Shown here piece after piece: positions 7,626 to 16,511 of a stretch of 64,000 nucleotides of DNA. The DNA comes from Roseburia hominis (lineage in GTDB: Bacteria > Bacillota > Clostridia > Lachnospirales > Lachnospiraceae). Both the position numbers and the translations under genes were made by a program. Numbering within the stretch: position 1 is the stretch's first letter; each line of letters begins with the position of its first letter. The DNA lies in the NCBI GenBank assembly GCA_040702975.1, contig CP159990.1, forward strand, positions 2,666,001-2,730,000, in the 5' to 3' direction. Below the pieces are notes generated by a model that ran no database searches, was not told the origin of the DNA, and saw only the letters and a program-made list of their open reading frames with translations.

Positions 7626-9686
7626 CTACAACGTCTTCCCCAACTCCTTCCCCTCCACATACCCCTCAAGATACCTCTTCATCCTCATATTCTCCTCCTT
7701 CTCAAAATACGGATCTCCGGCCAGAATCTCCCCCGCCGCATCATTCGCCCTCTTAAGTATCTCTGCATCCTGATACACATCCCCCAACCGAAAATCCATC
7801 AGCCCACTCTGCCTGATTCCAAACAGATCCCCCGGCCCCCGGAGCTTCAAATCCTCATTCGCAATATAAAATCCATCATTAGACTTATTAAGCGTCTCCA
7901 GACGTTTCTTATTCTCCTTACTCTTAGACCCGCTCATAAAAATGCAATACGACTGATATTTCCCTCGCCCCACGCGCCCGCGTAACTGATGAAGCTGGGC
8001 AAGCCCGAACCGCTCCGCATTTTCCACCATCATCACCGTAGCGTTAGGGACATTAATCCCCACCTCAATAACCGTAGTAGAAACCAGCACCTGGATCTCA
8101 TTTCTGGAAAATGCCTCCATGATCTCATCTTTTTGCGCCTGCTTCATCTTTCCATGCAGAGCCTCAACCCGGATGCCATCTCCCAGCTCCCCGCGTAGCA
8201 TAGCAGCATAGTCCGTCACATTCTCCGCGTCGAGTGCCTCGCTTTCCTCCACCATCGGGCAGATCACATAGCACTGCCTGCCTTCCTCCACCTGCTTCCG
8301 GATAAACCGATACGCTGTGGGACGGTACCCTGTGTCCACCACACAATTCTTAATCGGAAGCCGGTTAGCCGGAAGTTCATCGATCACGGAAATATCCAGA
8401 TCCCCGTATAAAATAATCGCAAGTGTCCGCGGAATCGGCGTCGCGCTCATGACCAGAATATGCGGCATATGTCCTTTTTCCGCCAGTGTCTCCCGTTGTC
8501 TGACGCCAAAACGATGCTGTTCATCCGTCACCACCAGAGCCAGATTCCGATACTCAACTTTATTTTGAATCAGCGCATGTGTTCCAATCACTATATTTGC
8601 CTCGCCGGAAGCAATCCGCTCATACGAAAGCCTTTTCTCCTTTGCAGTCATAGAACCTGTAAGAAGTTCTACCGTAAGTGGTATCTGATATTTAGCAAAT
8701 AATTCCGTGACCGATTCAAAATGCTGCTTTGCCAGCACCTCCGTTGGCGCCATGAGCGCCGATTGATATCCATTCAGCGAAGCGAGCATCATGGAGAGCA
8801 CTGCGATGATCGTCTTCCCCGACCCGACATCGCCCTGAATGAGCCGCGACATCAGCGTCGGGGAACACATTTCCCTCTCAATCTGCTCCCACACCCGTTT
8901 CTGCGCCCCCGTAAGTTCATAGGGAAGCTTCCCCAGGAAATCCGCAATTTCCGCCCTGGGCTGGATGTCAAATCCATTTTCCGCCTTCCCGCTCGTCTCC
9001 TTCGTCTGTCTGAGCGCCAGAATAAAGATCAGAAACTCCTCAAAGACCAGCCGTTCCCTGACATGATAAAATTCTTCCTTAGCATAGGGAAAATGTATCC
9101 CCCTCATGGCATAATTATACTCCGCCAGATGATAGCGTATTCTTATCTCCTGTGGCAGGAAATCCTGCTTTAGATCCAGATACTCCAGCGCCTGGCGGAC
9201 AGCCTTGGCCACCGCATTATTTGTCAGAGAAGCGGTAAGAGGGTAAATCGGCTGAAGGGTGTTTAACTTATTATTGTAACTATCAGCCGGATTATAGATT
9301 TCCGGGTGCTCCATAAGAAGCGTTCCTTTTTTATTGATTACCCGGCCGCGCACTGTTATCACCATGCCGCTTTGCAGCGTATTTCGTAAAAATGGCATGC
9401 GGAACCAGATTACCTTAAGCACTCCCGTCACATCTTTTATATATGCTGTCGTAATCTGTCGTGCCCGGTTTCCTCCTACCTGCACTCTCCCGTAGATCAC
9501 GCCAGTCACCGCGCACACCTTTCCTTCCTCAATCTCTCCTACGCTGACCGGGGCTTCGTATACATCATATCCCCGCGGATAATAGCGGATCAAATCCCCT
9601 ACGGTGTAGACGCCGACTTTCTGGAACAACTTTTCTGTTTTCTCGCCGATACCTTTCAATTCACTGATTTTAGAACGTTCATTCAT
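7626..9686 (-). CDS. recG: ATP-dependent DNA helicase RecG
   Basis: RecG remodels stalled replication forks and branch-migrates Holliday junctions in the cytoplasm. The 686-residue protein has the usual length. An N-terminal wedge/OB domain lies at about residues 1-200 (SELKGIGEKTEKLFQKVGV, YYPRGYD). Helicase motif I is GDVGSGKT near 285, the DEQH box is near 388, and the HMPHILVMSATPIPRTLAI stretch follows. The C-terminal motifs (VIEVGINVPNATVM, GLAQLHQLRGRVGRG) are intact. I start at the ATG behind AGAGGTGGAGAAT, because the upstream GTG is part of that binding site. The gene is followed by a large palindrome. Confidence 0.97.
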   Translation of the reverse strand: MNERSKISELKGIGEKTEKLFQKVGVYTVGDLIRYYPRGYDVYEAPVSVGEIEEGKVCAVTGVIYGRVQVGGNRARQITTAYIKDVTGVLKVIWFRMPFLRNTLQSGMVITVRGRVINKKGTLLMEHPEIYNPADSYNNKLNTLQPIYPLTASLTNNAVAKAVRQALEYLDLKQDFLPQEIRIRYHLAEYNYAMRGIHFPYAKEEFYHVRERLVFEEFLIFILALRQTKETSGKAENGFDIQPRAEIADFLGKLPYELTGAQKRVWEQIEREMCSPTLMSRLIQGDVGSGKTIIAVLSMMLASLNGYQSALMAPTEVLAKQHFESVTELFAKYQIPLTVELLTGSMTAKEKRLSYERIASGEANIVIGTHALIQNKVEYRNLALVVTDEQHRFGVRQRETLAEKGHMPHILVMSATPIPRTLAIILYGDLDISVIDELPANRLPIKNCVVDTGYRPTAYRFIRKQVEEGRQCYVICPMVEESEALDAENVTDYAAMLRGELGDGIRVEALHGKMKQAQKDEIMEAFSRNEIQVLVSTTVIEVGINVPNATVMMVENAERFGLAQLHQLRGRVGRGKYQSYCIFMSGSKSKENKKRLETLNKSNDGFYIANEDLKLRGPGDLFGIRQSGLMDFRLGDVYQDAEILKRANDAAGEILAGDPYFEKEENMRMKRYLEGYVEGKELGKTL

Positions 9687-9715
9687 ATTCTCCACCTCTG
9701 CTTATGTTCGCGTAA

Positions 9716-9819
9716 TATCGGACCTTCACTTTCATCACCATACATATCTGAGCGAACGCCTCCCCCGGTTTACACAGAACCGGAACGTCCGCTGGACATT
9801 CGCTTAGATATGCATAGCA
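9716..9819. repeat. Intergenic repeat family B, copy 2, embedded in a long inverted repeat
   Basis: CATATCTGAGCGAA pairs with TTCGCTTAGATATG across about 45 bp that hold a smaller CCGGTTT/AACCGG hairpin. The right part on the minus strand, TGCTATGCATATCTAAGCGA then ATGTCCAGCGGAC, is a diverged copy of the family-B core. The left end has GGACCTTCACT, the core's other edge. Confidence 0.5.
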
Positions 9820-9852
9820 TAAAAAAAGGGAGCATATTTCAACACTCCCTTC
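9820..9852 (-). terminator. Terminator of the asp23-fakA operon
   Basis: AAGGGAG and CTCCCTT form a 7-bp stem with a 12-nt loop, followed by a T-tract on the minus strand, 16 bp past the fakA stop. Confidence 0.8.
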
Positions 9853-9867
9853 CTTAGCATTCACTTT

Positions 9868-11535
9868 CTATTCTACTGCAAGTACATAGTAGTAAATCGG
9901 CTGTCCGCCGCGGTGTGCATCTATGTCCAGTTCCGGATACAGGTTTTCCACCTCAGCGACAAACTTCTCAGCTTCCTCATCTGTCACGTCCTCGCCATAG
10001 TACAGGCTGATCAGCTCAGAATCATCGTCCACCAACTGGGACAGCATATCTTTCGTGGTGCCCGCCACAGAGGTACCTACGGAAATAATTCCCGCGTCAC
10101 CGATTCCCATGATGTCTCCCTCATGAATCTCCTTTCCGTCAATGTGGGTATCTCTTACTGCGTAGGTGACCTGTCCGGTCTTCACATGCTTGATTCCCTC
10201 CAGCATGTTCTCCTCGTTCGTATCCACATCTTCCTCCGCATTGTAGCTGATCACTGCGGTGATTCCCTGAGGAACAGTCTTCGTCGGGATTACGATAATA
10301 TCCTTATCCTTCGTCAGATCTCTTGCCTGGTTTGCCGCCAGCACAATATTCTTATTGTTCGGAAGAATGAAGATGGTATCTGCATTTACCTCGTCAATCG
10401 CTGTCAGCATATCGTCCGTACTCGGATTCATGGTCTGACCGCCCTCGATAATATAATCAACTCCCAGCTCACGGAAGATCTCGTTCATGCCCTCTCCAAT
10501 GGAAACGGCGATAAATCCCACCGGCCTTCTCGGGTTTTTGGCTGCTTTTTCCTTAGCTGCCTGTTCTGCCGCAATCTTCTCGGCATCCTTGATGAGCTTC
10601 TCCTGATGCTCCTCGCGCATGTTGTCGATCTTCATACGGGAAAGCTGTCCAAATGTAAGAGCCTTCTGGATCGCAAGACCCGGATCGTTGGTGTGTACGT
10701 GCACCTTTACCACTTCATCATCAGCCACACATACGATAGAATCACCTATGGATTCCAGATATGCCTTAAATCCATGCTCATCCTCCTCCGTAAATTCCTT
10801 CTCAGTAAGAATGATGAACTCCGTACAATATCCAAATTTGATCTCTGCAGCAGTATCTGAATTAAACTTCGTCACGTTCACGCTGGTGCTCGGCTTAATC
10901 GCTGTATAGTCTATTTCCTTCCCCAGGAATGCGTCATAAGCACCGCGAATCACTTCCAGAAGTCCCTGTCCGCCGGAATCCACAACGCCTGCGTCTTTAA
11001 GGACCGGCAGCATCTCCGGCGTCTTCGCAAGAACATTCTCGGCCTCCTCAATCAGTTTCGGGAAAAATACTTCCAAATCGTCCGTCTCTTCCACCAGCTC
11101 CATTGCCTTATCTGCAATTCCGCGGGCCACGGTAAGGATCGTACCTTCCTTCGGCTTCATAACCGCTTTATAGGCCGTCTCCTTCGCGCGCACAGCAGCT
11201 CTTGCCAGCGCCGGGACGTCAATCACACTCTCCTCGCGGATTGATTTGGTAAATCCTCTGAGAAGCTGTGAGAGGATGACGCCCGAGTTCCCTCTGGCGC
11301 CTCTGAGAGATCCCGATGAGATTGCCTTTGCCAAAGAGACCATATCCATCTTCTCAAGAGCAGTTACTTCCTTGGCTGCAGCCATGATAGTCATTGACAT
11401 ATTCGTACCCGTATCCCCGTCTGGTACCGGGAATACATTCAGTTCATTGATAAATTCTTTCTTAGCCTCAATATTCTGAGCGCCTGCAAGAAACATATTT
11501 GCAAGCATCTCCACATTGATCGTATTCGTTGCCAC
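9868..11535 (-). CDS. fakA: Fatty acid kinase subunit A-like DAK2/DegV protein (YloV family)
   Basis: This 555-residue protein matches the YloV/FakA family. The N-terminal DAK2 kinase domain (residues about 1-200) has the metal/ATP-binding motif VFPVPDGDTGTNMSMT and the SGSLRGARGNSGVILSQL helix. The C-terminal half is DegV-like. FakA phosphorylates fatty acids delivered by a FakB (DegV) partner, feeding exogenous fatty acids into phospholipid synthesis. No FakB is encoded in this window. The start is GTG, 7 nt from GGAGGAA. It follows the Asp23 gene by 17 bp, a widespread pair in Firmicutes. Confidence 0.9.
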   Translation of the reverse strand: MATNTINVEMLANMFLAGAQNIEAKKEFINELNVFPVPDGDTGTNMSMTIMAAAKEVTALEKMDMVSLAKAISSGSLRGARGNSGVILSQLLRGFTKSIREESVIDVPALARAAVRAKETAYKAVMKPKEGTILTVARGIADKAMELVEETDDLEVFFPKLIEEAENVLAKTPEMLPVLKDAGVVDSGGQGLLEVIRGAYDAFLGKEIDYTAIKPSTSVNVTKFNSDTAAEIKFGYCTEFIILTEKEFTEEDEHGFKAYLESIGDSIVCVADDEVVKVHVHTNDPGLAIQKALTFGQLSRMKIDNMREEHQEKLIKDAEKIAAEQAAKEKAAKNPRRPVGFIAVSIGEGMNEIFRELGVDYIIEGGQTMNPSTDDMLTAIDEVNADTIFILPNNKNIVLAANQARDLTKDKDIIVIPTKTVPQGITAVISYNAEEDVDTNEENMLEGIKHVKTGQVTYAVRDTHIDGKEIHEGDIMGIGDAGIISVGTSVAGTTKDMLSQLVDDDSELISLYYGEDVTDEEAEKFVAEVENLYPELDIDAHRGGQPIYYYVLAVE

Positions 11536-11552
11536 GATAAAGTTCCTCCTTA

Positions 11553-11912
11553 CTAGTCGATTACTCTTACGCCCTCAATGTAGATATTGATCTTCTCCAC
11601 TGTCATACCGGCGAATTCCTCAACTCTATACTTTACGTTACTTATCAAATTCTCCGTCACTGCAGAAATGCTTACCCCATAAGCTACAATCACGTGAAAA
11701 TCCAGCGTAATGCGATTATCCTCGCTGATCGCTACCTGAATCCCCTTTGTCAGACTCTCTTTCTTGAGGAGCTTTACAAGCCCGTCCTTCATACTCACCG
11801 CTGCCATTCCAACGATTCCGAAGCATTCCACTGCAACAGAACCTGCATATTTTGAAATCACTTCCGAATCGATTGTAATGATTCCTAAATCGGTACTCAT
11901 ACTTCCCTTCAT
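11553..11912 (-). CDS. Asp23/Gls24-family protein
   Basis: This 119-residue protein of the Asp23/Gls24 (YloU-like) family has the core GIITIDSEVISKYAGSVAVE near its start and VEKINIYIEGVRVID at its end. Members are linked to cell-envelope homeostasis and often precede fakA, as here. No membrane segment is present. The ATG follows a GGAGG site, and a second ATG four codons in is possible. It is the first gene of the two-gene operon, separated from rpmB by a structured repeat. Confidence 0.88.
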   Translation of the reverse strand: MKGSMSTDLGIITIDSEVISKYAGSVAVECFGIVGMAAVSMKDGLVKLLKKESLTKGIQVAISEDNRITLDFHVIVAYGVSISAVTENLISNVKYRVEEFAGMTVEKINIYIEGVRVID

Positions 11913-11987
11913 ATATATTCCTCCACTTCTCTGAAATACATGTCATGCTGAACTTATTATACTCTATTCTTTCTTTTTTTACAATCT

Positions 11988-12111
11988 AAAATAGAATGTG
12001 CTCTCGCACATTCTTCGCCTGCGGCGGGTCGCTTTAGCGACATAATTCCTCTCTGCCGCAGTGCGTCTCCCGCGGAGCGTTTTTTATTTCATAAGGCGCG
12101 TCCTATGAAAT
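11988..12111 (-). repeat. Multi-stem intergenic element A, copy 1
   Basis: Read on the minus strand it has four stems. First is the ATTTCATAGGA/CCTTATGAAAT palindrome. Second is CGCTCCGCGGGAGACG. Third is an outer CTGCGGC/GCCGCAG stem enclosing GTCGC-TAAA-GCGAC. Last is GAATGTGC-GAGA-GCACATTC followed by TATTTT. Copies 2 and 3 lie at 31488-31604 and 45313-45438 in the same orientation. All three sit downstream of a gene end. Confidence 0.7.
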
Positions 12112-12142
12112 AAAAAAACCGAAGTCCTAAAACCTCGGTTCC
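12112..12142 (-). terminator. Terminator of rpmB
   Basis: AACCGAGG/CTTCGGTT pair loosely around TTTTAGGA on the minus strand, followed by seven T, 17 bp after the rpmB stop. The T-tract runs straight into repeat element A. Confidence 0.75.
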
Positions 12143-12158
12143 TTTCGTTTCATCTAAA

Positions 12159-12347
12159 TTAAGCTCTCTCTACACGACCGGATTTCAAGCAGTTCGTACA
12201 TACGTACATTCTCTTAACACCGCCGTTTTCAGTTTTCACTCTGACAGACTTTACGTTAGACTTCCACATCTTAGATGATCTTCTATGAGAGTGGCTGACA
12301 TTGTTTCCAAAGTGAGCACCCTTTTCGCAAATAGCACATTTAGCCAT
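12159..12347 (-). CDS. rpmB: 50S ribosomal protein L28
   Basis: This 62-residue protein starts MAKCAICEKGAHFGNNVSHS, typical of bacterial L28, a large-subunit protein. It keeps zinc-ribbon cysteines (CAIC at residues 4-7 and CTNC near 51-54), so this is the zinc-binding form. The start at 12347 lies behind AGGAGGTGCAGTC. An upstream in-frame ATG lacks a binding site. The gene has its own promoter (12404-12432) and terminator. Confidence 0.95.
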   Translation of the reverse strand: MAKCAICEKGAHFGNNVSHSHRRSSKMWKSNVKSVRVKTENGGVKRMYVCTNCLKSGRVERA

Positions 12348-12373
12348 GACTGCACCTCCTAACGATATTAAAT

Positions 12374-12389
12374 GTCCGTACATACGGAC
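12374..12389. promoter_or_regulatory. Inverted repeat in the rpmB leader
   Basis: GTCCGTA-CA-TACGGAC is a perfect 7-bp inverted repeat about 15-30 nt downstream of the predicted -10 box. It could be an operator or a leader hairpin that tunes rpmB expression. The function is inferred from position only. Confidence 0.35.
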
Positions 12390-12403
12390 TCACAACACTG
12401 ATT

Positions 12404-12432
12404 ATTTTAACAGATATTTACATAAAATGCAA
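12404..12432 (-). promoter_or_regulatory. Promoter of rpmB
   Basis: TTGCAT (12427-12432) and TAAAAT (12404-12409) are 17 bp apart on the minus strand. Confidence 0.6.
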
Positions 12433-12459
12433 GAAAAAAAACATGTTTTTTAAGATTTT

Positions 12460-12500
12460 TTATTCCATAGGAAAATACACTGTATCCTCCTATGGAATAA
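12460..12500. repeat. Palindromic intergenic repeat, ATTTCATAGGAAA family (copy C3)
   Basis: TTATTCCATAGGA and TCCTATGGAATAA are perfect 13-bp inverted arms with a 15-nt centre. It lies 35 bp beyond the NlpC/P60 stop and could serve as its transcript end, although no T-tract follows on that strand. Confidence 0.65.
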
Positions 12501-12534
12501 TCCTCACTTTACATGTTAATGCACAACACTTCTT

Positions 12535-14385
12535 CTATTGCAATTCCTCTTTGTAGATTGTTGGCCTGCGCACATACCGGAATCCGGCACGATATGCCGA
12601 TTCGACCACGACGCCGTTGTCCCCGGCATTACAATGAATGGCAATAAGTCCGCCATCATCATTTCGCCCCGCTACGATGCCCACATGATTGATTCCCTTC
12701 GTCCCGGGGCTTTGGAGAAATACCAGATCTCCCGGCTTCGCCTCATCCTCCTGGATCGCAAGAGAATGACTCCATTGCATTGCAGTTCCATGTCCGATAG
12801 CTGAAGAAGCTTTCTGATCCTGATATCCATTAATAAACGCCCATGTCACGAATCCACTGCAGTCAAGACCATAGTTTCTGATGCTTCCAGTATCCAGAAC
12901 ACCGGCTGCCTCAACCCGTTTTGGACTGCCCCATCTGTCATCCCAGCCAATTGCAGATGATTTGCCTCCCCAGAAATAAGGAATCTTTCCCAGCAGCATG
13001 TAGGCAGCTTCCAGAACCTGAACACGCTCTCTGCTTACATCTTCTCCCAGGCTTTCTGCGATAAATCCACGAATTCCCGTAGCCGCCGCACACAGAAGCG
13101 TGCAATTGGAAGACGTGTATTTTTCAAGGAAATCCCGATCCTCTTCTGCCAGTTCTGAAGCATGCTCAGTCATATAATCGGAAATAGTTTTTGAAGTAAT
13201 CGTCGCTTTATTCTCTTCGAGTTTTCCTGTATTCATATAGTTGAAAATAGCAGAAAGGCCTTCTTTAGCCTCCTTATCCATATGGAATTCGTCTTTCCCT
13301 GCTTTTTTCTCCTTCAACAAGTAAATCGCCAGTACATCCTGCCAATTCGCAAATCCCAGTTCCTCATCCTCCAAGCTCTCTGGCAGATCTGCCTCCGGCA
13401 TCTGAAGCAGAACATTTTCCTGCATTTTTTTCACATTTGCAATAAATTCTTTCTCAATATCTGCAACAACATCTGCAAATTCTTCCGCAAACGTCAGGTG
13501 ATATTCTTCTTCCAGTTCGTCTATGTAAAAATCAATTCCCGCAGTTACCGTAGGCTTCAGTATAACAAGATTTTCCGGCTTTGTCTGATTGGCAATACTC
13601 TCTTCTTTTATCTTTTCCTGCCTGTGATTCTCATTTTCCGCTAAATTCTCATCCTTCTGCTCCGGCTCTCCGGACATTGCCTGATCATGACCGCCATTTC
13701 CTTCCGTCTTATCGGATGGCACCTGTCCCGCATTCTCATCTTTTTCATCCGGAGCGGCCTCGCCCGCATTCTCGTCTTTTTCGGCCGGCGTGGTCTCGCC
13801 CGCATTCTCATCCTTTTCATCCGGCGTAGGCTTGCCCGCATTCTCATCCTTTTCATCCGGTGTGGTCTCGCCCGCATTCTCATCCTTTTCATCCGGTGTG
13901 GTCTCGCCCACATTCTCGTCTTTTTCATCCGGTGTGGTCTCGCCCGCATTCTCGTCTTTTTCATCCGGCGTGGTCTCTTCCATACTCCCATCTTTCTCAT
14001 CCGGTGCGGTCTGCTCCGCATTCTCATCTTTTTGATCCGGTGCGGGCTGCTCTTCGCTCTCCTTCGTGTTATCAGGTACCACCGGATCAGGCGCTTTCTG
14101 TTCTTCCGTAGAAACCGGTTTTACGTCCTCAGTCTTTTTATCAGGCTGCGGCGCATCCTTCTCACTCTCATTTACGAACTGACCTTTAAATTCCTTGATA
14201 AGAATCTTTTCCTTATTCGGCAAGATCACATACTCTCCCTCCACGGTAACAAGTATTCGTTCGCCTTGATATATCACGTATTTTTGTTCTGCAGCTGCGT
14301 TCACGGGCACCGCACTGATATCACCGGCAAGCACGGCAGCTGCACTTAATACACACATACATCGTACTATTGTATTTTTCTTCAT
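12535..14385 (-). CDS. Secreted NlpC/P60 cell-wall hydrolase with 12-residue acidic repeats
   Basis: This 616-residue protein has a signal peptide (residues 1 to about 31, cut near VNAAA). A run of nine 12-residue acidic repeats follows at about residues 115-222 (consensus TPDEKDENAGET). Next come a helical region (about 285-460) and a C-terminal NlpC/P60 domain. The catalytic set is visible: Cys near 509 in LDCSGFV, His near 567 in NHVGIV and His near 584 in IAIHCN. Such enzymes cut peptide bonds in peptidoglycan stems. The gene begins 26 bp after the response regulator stop with no promoter of its own that I see. It is probably transcribed with the two-component system, which suggests self-regulated wall remodelling. 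Confidence 0.85.
   Translation of the reverse strand: MKKNTIVRCMCVLSAAAVLAGDISAVPVNAAAEQKYVIYQGERILVTVEGEYVILPNKEKILIKEFKGQFVNESEKDAPQPDKKTEDVKPVSTEEQKAPDPVVPDNTKESEEQPAPDQKDENAEQTAPDEKDGSMEETTPDEKDENAGETTPDEKDENVGETTPDEKDENAGETTPDEKDENAGKPTPDEKDENAGETTPAEKDENAGEAAPDEKDENAGQVPSDKTEGNGGHDQAMSGEPEQKDENLAENENHRQEKIKEESIANQTKPENLVILKPTVTAGIDFYIDELEEEYHLTFAEEFADVVADIEKEFIANVKKMQENVLLQMPEADLPESLEDEELGFANWQDVLAIYLLKEKKAGKDEFHMDKEAKEGLSAIFNYMNTGKLEENKATITSKTISDYMTEHASELAEEDRDFLEKYTSSNCTLLCAAATGIRGFIAESLGEDVSRERVQVLEAAYMLLGKIPYFWGGKSSAIGWDDRWGSPKRVEAAGVLDTGSIRNYGLDCSGFVTWAFINGYQDQKASSAIGHGTAMQWSHSLAIQEDEAKPGDLVFLQSPGTKGINHVGIVAGRNDDGGLIAIHCNAGDNGVVVESAYRAGFRYVRRPTIYKEELQ
13720..14043 (-). repeat. 36-bp coding tandem repeat, about 9 units
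   Basis: Nine 36-bp units encode the 12-residue repeats of the NlpC/P60 protein. Several units are nearly identical at DNA level, so copy number probably varies between strains through slippage. Confidence 0.85.
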
Positions 14386-14411
14386 TATCCTTCCTCCAAA
14401 CTTCCAAAACC

Positions 14412-15176
14412 CTATACCTGCACATTTTTGGCCTTAGACCCGACTCCTTTTACAAAAGTAATCCCCAAAGCCTCCAACTCTTCTTTCAGTTCCCCATACC
14501 TATTTCTGCTGACCGGCACGACCATGCCATTTTCCAAAAGCGCCTCATAGGTCTGTCCAAATTTACTGGAAGCCACATGTACAATATCCGAAAGAGGTAT
14601 CACAAAGGACTGATGGCAGCGGAAAAAACCATAATCACAAAATATCTTTTCCAATTCATCCAGCGTCATCGCCGTCTGATACTCTCTTCCATCTTTCAAT
14701 CTGACCCAGATTTTTCTCTTTTCCTTACAAATATACAGAATCTCTCTGGGTTCAAAAAGAATATACTCCTGCCCGATACGTACTCCCACTTTTTCACTGC
14801 CCCGAGGCGTATCTTTCTTCCCGACTTTCTCAAAGGTCTTGCCAAGCCTTACCACGTCAACCGGTTTCGTAATGAAATCGACCGGCTCATAATCGTAGCT
14901 TTTCAGCGCAAAATCTGCATGGCCTGTCAAAAACACATAGGGTACCTTTTTGTGATGCTTCTCTATATAAGCTGCCAATTCAAAACCACTCATCCCCGGC
15001 ATCTCAATATCCAGGAAAACCAGAGAAATCAATCCCGAATCCATGATTTTTACAGCCTTTGCAATATCCATAGCATACACGATCTGTTCTTCAGGCACAT
15101 AATGCTTCAGAGCGGATATTGAATCCTCTGCCGCGATCGGCTGATCGTCAACTAAAAGCACACGCCCTTCGTACAT
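14412..15176 (-). CDS. LytTR-family response regulator (AgrA-like)
   Basis: This 254-residue protein has an N-terminal receiver domain. Acidic residues lie near 10-11 (LLVDDQP), the phosphoacceptor is Asp56 in FLDIEMPG, and a conserved Lys sits in FITKPVD. A LytTR DNA-binding domain at about residues 135-245 includes FFRCHQSFVIPLSDI and VPVSRNRYGEL. LytTR regulators bind two 9-bp direct repeats about 12 bp apart, and sites of that shape lie at 25326-25355 and 28448-28477. The start ATG overlaps the kinase stop (TGATG), so translation is coupled. It works with the adjacent sensor kinase. Confidence 0.92.
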   Translation of the reverse strand: MYEGRVLLVDDQPIAAEDSISALKHYVPEEQIVYAMDIAKAVKIMDSGLISLVFLDIEMPGMSGFELAAYIEKHHKKVPYVFLTGHADFALKSYDYEPVDFITKPVDVVRLGKTFEKVGKKDTPRGSEKVGVRIGQEYILFEPREILYICKEKRKIWVRLKDGREYQTAMTLDELEKIFCDYGFFRCHQSFVIPLSDIVHVASSKFGQTYEALLENGMVVPVSRNRYGELKEELEALGITFVKGVGSKAKNVQV

Positions 15177-16432
15177 CACGATCCCTCCTTACCGAGCTGT
15201 AATGGAAGTTTTGCGACAAAAAATATAATGTCTTTCTCCATTCTGGAATACACTACACCGCCATACCTGGCAACAAGTGCCTGAATCGATGCGATTCCTA
15301 TCCCTTCATGCCCGTTTTTTTCAGAATGTCCAATATGATAATCCTGCATTGGATTCCTGTATAACGTCCGGTTAGACACATTGATGATGCAGAACTCACC
15401 TCTCTTTAAAATCGACAATTTGATTCCATAGGATTTGTCCGGCAGCACTTCGGTCTCATCGATTGCGTTCTGCAGAAGATTTCCAATGACTTTGTTCGTC
15501 TCATATACATTCGTCACAATCTGTGACAAATCATTCTCAATATCAATCTCCATGCGAATTCCGCTCTGCGCAGCTTTGCTTTGGAAAGAGAGAATCAATG
15601 CACTTATTGCTGCATCTTCAAGAGGCAGCAGCTGATTCATGGAAATAGAATCCTTAAGCAGCTCGCCCAAATATTCTTCACACGCACCATAGTCTTTACG
15701 AAGCAAGAGCCCATGGAGCGTCTGAACATGAAAATTGTAATCGTGTCTTTGGGAACGGATTACGCTCATATAGGTCTGCATATCATCACGATACTGTTTT
15801 TCCGTAAGAAGCGTCATTTTTTCCTTACGACTTAATATTAACAGATTAATGAACTTAAGTCCACCCAAAAAAGTAAACCATTCCAACAGAAGCACAGAAA
15901 TTGAATATATGCCCGAAATGACCGGCATTGCAAGACTTAATCCATACCCGGCCAGAATCATATACAGTCCACGCATTGACTTTTTCTTTGAATCCGTATC
16001 CACGAATAACTCCTGCCAGCCTTCGTCCGGAAATTCGCCTGACATTCTGCCAAACAGCACGATTATTCCTGCCACGCCTATCACGATCAGCATCACACGG
16101 AAAAAAAGAGAAATTTCTGTCACCTGAAGCAAAGTTGCTATCGTCATCTGCAGCATTCCGAAAGCGCCGCACGCAAGCGATACGGCAGCGACCATATCAA
16201 TCGCACGTCCTCCGACCTGCATAACAATAGCAATATAGGTGATCAAAAACAGGAAGCAGATTACTCTACTCATCTGAATATTCAAATTAAGACAAACCAC
16301 TAAACCGCAGAGCATTCCCACAATACAGGAACGTATTACATTCAATCTTTTCTCAACTTTCAGCCACCAAAAAGATAAAAAACAAGAAACTGCAGCTCCA
16401 ATTCCCAGAAAAACGTAACTAACGATCAACAT
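15176..16432 (-). CDS. Sensor histidine kinase, AgrC-like (GHKL ATPase)
   Basis: This 418-residue membrane kinase has about six N-terminal hydrophobic segments (residues 1-205). The phosphoacceptor is probably His230 in SQRHDYNFH. The C-terminal GHKL ATPase domain has the N-box NLLQNAIDE and the G-box EGIGIASIQALVARYGG. This architecture is typical of peptide-sensing AgrC-type kinases that pair with LytTR regulators. No AgrD/AgrB-like pheromone genes are adjacent, so the signal is unknown. The ATG lies behind GGAGGGGAG, and the GTG one codon earlier is an alternative. It has its own promoter at 16480-16508 and heads a three-gene operon with the response regulator and the NlpC/P60 hydrolase. 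Confidence 0.9.
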   Translation of the reverse strand: MLIVSYVFLGIGAAVSCFLSFWWLKVEKRLNVIRSCIVGMLCGLVVCLNLNIQMSRVICFLFLITYIAIVMQVGGRAIDMVAAVSLACGAFGMLQMTIATLLQVTEISLFFRVMLIVIGVAGIIVLFGRMSGEFPDEGWQELFVDTDSKKKSMRGLYMILAGYGLSLAMPVISGIYSISVLLLEWFTFLGGLKFINLLILSRKEKMTLLTEKQYRDDMQTYMSVIRSQRHDYNFHVQTLHGLLLRKDYGACEEYLGELLKDSISMNQLLPLEDAAISALILSFQSKAAQSGIRMEIDIENDLSQIVTNVYETNKVIGNLLQNAIDETEVLPDKSYGIKLSILKRGEFCIINVSNRTLYRNPMQDYHIGHSEKNGHEGIGIASIQALVARYGGVVYSRMEKDIIFFVAKLPLQLGKEGS

Positions 16433-16479
16433 CACGTTCTCCCCTCCTCCATTTTGTCTCGTGATTTTAAATATTCCTT

Positions 16480-16508
16480 AGTATAGCATTCTCCTCCCCA
16501 TTTTTCAA
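16480..16508 (-). promoter_or_regulatory. Promoter of the two-component system operon
   Basis: TTGAAA (16503-16508) and TATACT (16480-16485) are 17 bp apart on the minus strand, about 50 bp before the kinase start. No CCGAATAG-type direct repeat is seen just upstream, so the operon may not use the operator found at 25.3 and 28.4 kb. Confidence 0.65.
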
Positions 16509-16511
16509 TCA

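Noticed and set aside
13641..14111. Several Arg-, Ser- and His-rich frames overlapping the NlpC/P60 repeats in other frames and on the opposite strand
   Set aside because: They are translations of the 36-bp tandem repeat in wrong frames. Only the minus-strand frame has a signal peptide, catalytic domain and binding site.
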